Source: Alnus glutinosa
Lineage: Eukaryota > Streptophyta > Magnoliopsida > Fagales > Betulaceae
DNA length: 64,000 nt
NCBI RefSeq assembly: GCF_958979055.1
Contig: NC_084896.1
Location: forward strand, 7,196,501 to 7,260,500
Direction of reading: 5' to 3'
Part shown: positions 57,973-64,000 of the stretch, piece after piece
Layout of the letters: every line of letters starts with the position of its first letter
Numbering within the stretch: position 1 is the first letter of the stretch
Translations under genes and position numbers: made by a program
The notes under the pieces: model-generated
The model's input: only the letters and a program-made list of their open reading frames with translations
Told to the model about the DNA's origin: nothing
Databases searched by the model: none

Positions 57973-60440
57973 AGGACAGAAACTATAATCCTGAAAGCTA
58001 GACAGTTTTTTAATTACAAAACTTGAACATAAAAAATTTGAAGTTCCTTAGCAATTTATAAAAAATGAACAATCTGTTTTTTAAAAAAATTAGGGGCAGA
58101 AAACTATAATTTTATAAGTTATACAGTTTTTTAATAACAAAACTTGAAGATGAAAAAAATTGCAATTCCTTGGCAATTAAAAAAGAAAATGAACAATCTG
58201 TTTTTGTTTTAAAAAAAATAGGGCAGAAACTATAATCTTTAAAGTTACACAGTTTTTTGTAATCTAAAAGTTAGACAGTTTTTTAATTACAAAACTTGAA
58301 CATAAAAAATTTGAAGTTCCTTGGCAATTTATCAAAAATAAACAATCTGTTTTTGTTTAAAAAAAAAATAGGGCAGAAACTATATAAAAGTTAGACAGTT
58401 TTTTAAGTACAAAACTTGAACATAAAAAATTTGAAGTTCCTTGGCAATTTATCAAAAATAAACAATCTGTTTTTGTTTAAAAAAAAAATAGGGCAGAAAC
58501 TATAATCCTAAAAGTTAGACAGTTTTTTAAGTACAAAACTTGAACATAAAAAATTTGAAGTTCCTTGGCAATTTATCAAAAATAAACAATCTGTTTTTGT
58601 TTAAAAAAAAAATAGGGCAGAAACTATAATCCTAAAAGTTAGACAGTTTTTTAATTACAAAACTTGAACATAAAAAATTTGAAGTTCCCTAGCAATTTAT
58701 AAAAAATGAACAATCTGTTTTTTAAAAAAATTAGGGGCAGAAAACTATAATTTTATAAGTTATACAGTTTTTTAATAACAAAACTTGAAGATGAAAAAAA
58801 TTGCAATTCCTTGGCAATTAAAAAAGAAAATGAACAATCTGTTTTTGTTTAAAAAAAAATAGGGCAGAAACTATAATCTTTAAAGTTACACAGTTTTTGG
58901 TAATCTAAAAGTTAGACAGTTTTTTAATTACAAAACTTGAACATAAAAAATTTGAAGTTCCTTGGCAATTTATCAAAAATAAACAATCTGTTTTTGTTTA
59001 AAAAAAAAATAGGGCAGAAACTATAATCCTAAAAGTTAGACAGTTTTTTAAGTACAAAACTTGAACATAAAAAATTTGAAGTTCCCTAGCAATTTATAAA
59101 AAATGAACAATCTGTTTTTAAAAAAAATTAGGGGCAGAAAACTATAATTTTATAAGTTATACAGTTTTTTAATAACAAAACTTGAAGATGAAAAAAAATT
59201 GCAATTCCTTGTCAATTAAAAAAGAAAATGAACAATCTGTTTTTGTTTTTTAAAAAAAAAGGGCAGAAACTATAATCTTTAAAGTTAGACAGTTTTTTGT
59301 AATCTAAAAGTTAGACAGTTTTTTAATTACAAAACTTGAACATAAAAAATTTGAAGTTCCTTGGCAATTTATCAAAAATAAACAATCTGTTTTTGTTTAA
59401 AAAAAAAATAGGGCAGAAACTATAATCCTAAAAGTTAGACAGTTTTTTAATTACAAAACTTGAACATAAAAAATTTGAATGTCCTTAGCAATTTATAAAA
59501 AAATGAAAAATCTGTTTTCTAAAAAAATTAGGGGCAGAAAACTATAATTTTATAAGTTATACAGTTTTTTAATAACAAAACTTGAAGATGAAAAAAAATT
59601 GCAATTCCTTGGCAATTAAAAAAGAAAATGAACAATCTGTTTTTGTTTTTTTAAAAAAAAGGGCAGAAACTATAATCTTTAAAGTTAGACAGTTTTTTGT
59701 AATCTAAAAGTTAGACAGTTTTTTAATTACAAAACTTGAACATAAAAAATTTGAAGTTCCTTGGCAATTTATCAAAAATAAACAATCTGTTTTTGTTTAA
59801 AAAAAAAATAGGGCAGAAACTATAATCCTAAAAGTTAGACAGTTTTTTAATTACAAAACTTGAACATAAAAAATTTGAATGTCCTTAGCAATTTATAAAA
59901 AAATGAACAATCTGTTTTCTAAAAAAATTAGGGGCAGAAAACTATAATTTTATAAGTTATACAGTTTTTTAATAACAAAACTTGAAGATGAAAAAAAATT
60001 GCAATTCCTTGGCAATTAAAAAAGAAAATGAACAATCTGTTTTTGTTTTTTAAAAAAAAAGGGCAGAAACTATAATCTTTAAAGTTAGACAGTTTTTTGT
60101 AATCTAAAAGTTAGACAGTTTTTTAATTACAAAACTTGAACATAAAAAATTTGAAGTTCCTTGGCAATTTATCAAAAATAAACAATCTGTTTTTGTTTAA
60201 AAAAAAAATAGGGCAGAAACTATAATCCTAAAAGTTAGACAGTTTTTTAATTACAAAACTTGAACATAAAAAATTTGAATGTCCTTAGCAATTTATAAAA
60301 AAATGAACAATCTATTTTCTAAAAAAATTAGGGGCAGAAAACTATAATTTTATAAGTTATACAGTTTTTTAATAACAAAACTTGAAGATGAAAAAAAATT
60401 GCAATTCCTTGGCAATTAAAAAAGAAAATGAACAATCTGT
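57973..60440 (+). repeat. Tandem array of about 19 units with higher-order structure
   Basis: Units of roughly 115-150 bases, each starting GGGCAGAAACTATAAT, continuing with GTTAGACAGTTTTTTAAT, AAACTTGAACATAAAAAAT, TTCCTTGGCAATTTAT and ending ACAATCTGTTTTTGTTT. Two main types alternate: one with TTAGACAG/AACATAAAAAATTTGAAG and one with TTATACAG/GAAGATGAAAAAAATTGC. From about 59260 the order repeats with a period near 390-400 bases (starts near 59270, 59661, 60061). It ends 150 bases before the transposase ATG. Confidence 0.9.
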
Positions 60441-60590
60441 ACAGATTTGAATTTCTCTATTTTAACAATCAACAAAAAAACAATGAACAATCATATGATA
60501 TGTAAACTTAAATTCTACATTTAAGTTTTGAATACTTGTTTTTTCTTTTTTCATAACAATATCTAATATAGAATTTAAAAATTAAAAGGC

Positions 60591-62800
60591 ATGGAGAGTG
60601 ATTCGCATGAACTTGAGCCTATAGAAGAAGAGTATGAGAACGAGGATTCCCTTGAAATTAGTAATAGTGCTACTGTTGATGCAACCATTGAGTTGGTTCA
60701 AGATACTGCTATTAATGAGGATCCAAATGAAAAGAATGTATATAAAAGAAAGCCTAGGAGGAAGACTTCTACTGTGTGGAATCATTTTGAGCAAGTTGAG
60801 GTCTGTGGTGTAAAAAAAAATCAATGTAAATGGTGTAAGAGTAAATTTACCATATCAAAATCAAGTTGTACATCTACTTTAGGTAGACACTTGGAGTCAT
60901 GTTTGAAGTATGCTGGTTCAAAGAAGAAGCAAAAGGTTTTGTCAGTTGATTGTAAGGAGTCTGGTGGTGTGGACATTATTTCAAATTTTCAATTTGATGA
61001 AAGTAAGGTGAGAGAACTCTTAGCTCACATGATCTTGTATCATGAATATCCTTTTAGAATCGTGGAGCATGTGTTGTTTAATAAGTTTATGAAAGCTTGT
61101 ACCCCGCATTGGAAAAAAATTTCTCGAGCTACTGCTAAGAGTCTTTGCTTTGCCACTTATGAATTTGAGAAGAAGAAGTTGAGAACTTTATTGAATCGGG
61201 TCCCCAAAGTTAACATCACAACTGATATGTGGACTTCTTGTCAAAAGGTTTCTTATATGGTTGTGACATGTCATTTTATAGATTCTGAATGGCGGTTAAA
61301 TAGGCGTGTGTTGAACTTTTGTAATATTCCGCCTCCACACTCTGGACTTCTTATTGCTGATGCACTTCATAAATGTTTTAGAGACTGGGGTATAGAGAGT
61401 AAAGTTTGTTCAATCACCGTAGACAATGCCAAGGCAAATGATGTAGCATTAAGGCACTTGAGAGATGTTTTTAATATGAGAAAATCGCTTGTGGTTGGGG
61501 GCAAGTTGTTTCATGTGCGTTGTTGTGCACATATAACTAATTTGATGGTTCAGGATGGTCTTAGTGAGATTGGTGATATTGTTGATTGTGTGAGGGATGG
61601 AATAAAATTCTTGGTAGCATCAGAGGGAAGATTAAAGCAATTTACTGAAACTGCAAAGAACTTGCATTTGTCATCTAAGAAGCTATTTTTGGACGTTCCT
61701 ACTCGTTGGAATAGTACATATTTGATGTTATCTGCTGCATATGAGTTTAAGGACGTATTTTCTATGTATGGATACAACGACCATCAATTTATTTGGGTGC
61801 CATCGCAAGAAGATTGGGATAAAGTTAAATCTGTCTGTGAACTTTTGGGAGTCTTCAATCGAGTAACCAAGATTGTATCTGGTAGTGACTATCCAACATC
61901 AAATTTATTCCTTCCTGAAATTTGGCGAATGAAAGAGGTTCTAATTAATAAATGTGATGATGGAAATGACTACATTAGATCTATGGCACATCGAATGAAA
62001 GCCAAGTTTGATAAATACTGGGGCGAGTGCAATTTATTGATGGCAATTGCGGCAATTTTGGATCCGAGGTTTAAGTTGGTGTTCATACGATTCTGCTTTC
62101 CGAAGATTTATCAAGAGGCTGAAGCTACGAAGAATATTGAATATGTTCAAAGAATTTTGAAAGAGATATATGATGTGTATCTTCATGAACATAATTTAAA
62201 TCTCAAGGAACAGGATCTTGCAAGCAAAGTTCAAGAAAGCTCTTCAAGTAATCGTTCAGTCTTTGCAGTTCATGATGAGGAGGGTGGTGTGGAAATTTGG
62301 GAGTCATTTCTCAAAAGTGCTGAAACTGTGCTTCAACCTATGAAATCTGAATTAGAAATGTATCTTGAGGAGGGTGTATATATACCTAACAAGAACATCG
62401 AATTTAATGCCTTGGATTGGTGGAAAGCGAATACTCTGAAGTATAATGTTTTGTCTAAAGTGGCCAAAGATATTTTGTCAACACCGATTACAACTGTAAC
62501 TTCAGAGTCTACATTTAGTGCCGGAGGAAGGGTTATTGATCCACATCGAGCATCATTATCAACTGAGACAGTTCAGAAGTTGTTATGTGGGGCTGATTGG
62601 GTCAGATCATTGTATGGGCTTAAAAAGAAGTGTGGGGTATGTTTTTGTTTTATTTTTATATATTCTAATGGTGTTTGTTAATTTAGTTTTACTTTTATAT
62701 TGTACTAAATACTAATTACTTATATAGTTAATTTTTTTTTTAATCTTAGGATGATCAAAATGAAGGGGAGGTGGAGATAACTTTGCCAGAGGCAATTTGA
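60591..62800 (+). CDS. hAT transposase, BED zinc-finger type
   Basis: Exon 60591-62636 and a short exon 62750-62800, joined over a 113-bp GT-AG intron: 698 residues ending VEITLPEAI. Without splicing the frame runs to 62681. Domains in order: acidic N-terminus; basic KRKPRRK near 52-58; BED finger about 58-108 with Cys79, Cys82, His100 and Cys104; catalytic core with Asp212 (TTDMW), Asp278 (TVDNA) and the CxxH motif Cys311-His314; RWNSTYLML at 372-380; catalytic Glu639 (TSESTFSAGG) in the C-terminal dimerisation domain. It resembles RICESLEEPER/DAYSLEEPER-like and Ac-type transposases. No stop or frameshift is seen, so it may be active. It would cut and rejoin element ends in the nucleus. Confidence 0.95.
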
Positions 62801-63639
62801 TTGTTAGTGTTCTTTGCCTCTTTTTATTTTTTGAAGTGTTGTCATGTAAGTTATATAACTATATATTTGGTTTGAGGACTATGTGGGATAGGTGGACTAT
62901 GTTATTTTGTTTAAATTTTGTATAATATTATTTTCATCAAGACATGAAGACTTAAGGTAATGTGTGATTTATTATTTAATGATTTATGCACATTAACTTG
63001 TGATATATTTAACCTCTCTTGGCATTTTTACCAAGTATATAGAACTTGTGTAAGTAATGTAAGGGAGTTAAATTTAATCTAATTTTTTTTAGTGTGTTGC
63101 AGTTTCCATATTTTATTTGAGAGCAGATTTAAGGTAATGAATACTTTTTTATTTAATGATTTATGCACATTAATTTGTGTTATTTAACCTCTCTTGACAT
63201 TTTTACCAAGTACATAAAACTTGTGTAATTAATGCAAGGGAGTTAAAATTAACTAATTTTTTTTTTAGTGTGTTACAACAGGTTTTATCGGAGAGCACAC
63301 AAAAGAATTAAACATTATTATTATACCTATCAAATTACAGTTCTAATTGTAATTTCTTATATTTATGTTTGTATTTGTTTTAAGTGTAATTTTATTTTAT
63401 TTTTGTAGTTGAAAATTTGTAATTCATAATTGTAATTTCTTATATTTCTAATTGTAATTGTTTGAAAGTAATTTTATTTTATTTCTTTAGTTGTTAATTG
63501 TATTGATTTTAGTCTTTCTAGATTAATTGGCAATTGCTCAATGCAAAATGCTGGATTTCTGATAGTGCAATTTGACCATTTGAAATTTCGTGATTTTATT
63601 TTATTTATGTTAAAGTGAATAATTTTCAATTATGAAATG
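62801..63639 (+). repeat. 3' region of the hAT with a tandem duplication
   Basis: A segment of about 150 bases is present at about 62954-63108 and again at 63132-63281 (AATGATTTATGCACATTAA, AACCTCTCTTG, ATTTTTACCAAGTA, TTTTTTTAGTGTGTT). The remainder is T-rich with TAATTTCTTATATTT repeated at about 63350 and 63436. No gene. Confidence 0.7.
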
Positions 63640-63853
63640 AGCCGAGCTCGGGCCGAGTACTCGAGCTCGAAATCGACTAAAATTGTCGAGTTCGAGCTCG
63701 AGCTCGGACACCATATTTTTTAAACGAGTCGGTCTCGCACAACATTTCCAAGCTCGTGTCGAGCTCGAGCTCGAGCTCGAGCTTCACTATTCATTAAACG
63801 AGCCGATCCCGGACAGGCAATACCCGCTCAGGATCGGCTCGTTTACAGCCCTA
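63640..63853. repeat. Right subterminal repeats and end of the hAT
   Basis: Includes the runs GAGCTCGAGCTCG (63690-63710 and 63760-63780) and GGATCGGCTCGTTTACAGCC, closing in CCCTA. It mirrors the left end. Confidence 0.85.
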
Positions 63854-64000
63854 ACCTCAACCATAATGGCCCAAGTACATGGCTACCAACCACCTGGTCA
63901 TCATCTTCGTCCTCAACACATGCAACAACAATTTCTATGCAATTGTGGGGTTAATGCAATAACATAGGCAAAAATGTGAGTTAACACTCTCGGTAAATAT
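63854..64000 (-). repeat. Continuation of the gypsy-type LTR fragment
   Basis: Starts with the duplicated ACCTCAAC and continues the sequence cut at 52886. It runs off the window. Confidence 0.6.

Larger units (their letters stand above)
52887..63853 (+). mobile_element. Complete hAT DNA transposon, 10,967 bp
   Basis: Ends are TAGGGGTGTAAACGAGC and GCTCGTTTACAGCCCTA, inverted repeats with one mismatch. The exact 8-bp duplication ACCTCAAC lies at 52879-52886 and 63854-63861. Subterminal GCTCGA/CTCGACTCG clusters flank both ends, as expected for transposase binding sites. One gene, a BED-finger hAT transposase, occupies 60591-62800; the rest is noncoding, AT-rich sequence with a TA run, a local duplication and a tandem array. 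The intact ends, perfect duplication and open transposase frame suggest a recent and possibly mobile autonomous element, though it is long for the family. Confidence 0.95.

Noticed and set aside
1..64000. CRISPR arrays, bacterial operons or tRNA genes
   Set aside because: The window is plant nuclear DNA. The regular repeats at 57973-60440 are direct repeats without spacers, and tRNA-like words are only primer binding sites.

Overview
This is eukaryotic nuclear DNA from a flowering plant, most likely a eudicot. The support is split plant genes with GT-AG introns, a class I (hevein plus GH19) chitinase, germin-like proteins, a Cassandra-type element with 5S-derived LTRs, plant L1, copia and gypsy elements, and AT-rich spacers. 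The species cannot be named from the sequence. About five sixths of the window is transposon-derived, with several levels of nesting.

Host genes are few and all on the + strand. Three near-identical germin-like protein genes lie at 15810-16612, 28077-28879 and 50327-51129. Each encodes 221 residues, has one 137-bp intron at the same place, and shares upstream and downstream sequence with the others, so they form a tandem family. A class I chitinase (45159-47017, three exons, 313 residues) lies between the second and third germin genes. A piece of a NudC/BOBBER-type gene (43722-43986, minus) survives next to the end of a CACTA-like element. Both kinds of gene are typical secreted or cell-wall stress and defence proteins.

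Layout: 1-11851 is a non-autonomous gypsy-type LTR element on the minus strand, split by a full-length L1 LINE (292-6805, 15-bp target duplication). 11852-14967 is a broken copia-like element with gag and an extra ORF, holding a 458-bp hAT MITE. 15110-17511 is germin unit 1. 17512-21829 is AT-rich spacer with an LTR fragment and a 962-bp Mutator-like element (9-bp duplication). 21830-29755 is germin unit 2, whose upstream region is interrupted by a 4.6-kb LTR (itself interrupted by a 1.6-kb LTR-like element) and by a tandem three-LTR Cassandra array. 30094-39336 holds an LTR fragment, a longer copy of the gag-plus-extra-ORF element and another LTR. 39337-51252 is germin unit 3, whose upstream region is split by two near-identical hAT-like elements with the chitinase between them. 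51705-52886 holds gypsy fragments. 52887-63853 is one 10,967-bp hAT transposon with matching ends, an exact 8-bp duplication and an apparently intact 698-residue transposase. It inserted in an LTR whose remainder runs to the window end.

The points most worth checking are the two hAT-like copies bracketing the chitinase inside the germin-3 promoter, the tandem Cassandra array in the germin-2 promoter, the intact hAT with a repeat array upstream of its transposase, the polymerase-less element with gag plus an extra plant ORF, and the LTR end next to the chitinase TATA box. Coordinates of element ends were read by eye; family names for fragments are by motif recognition, not by database search.
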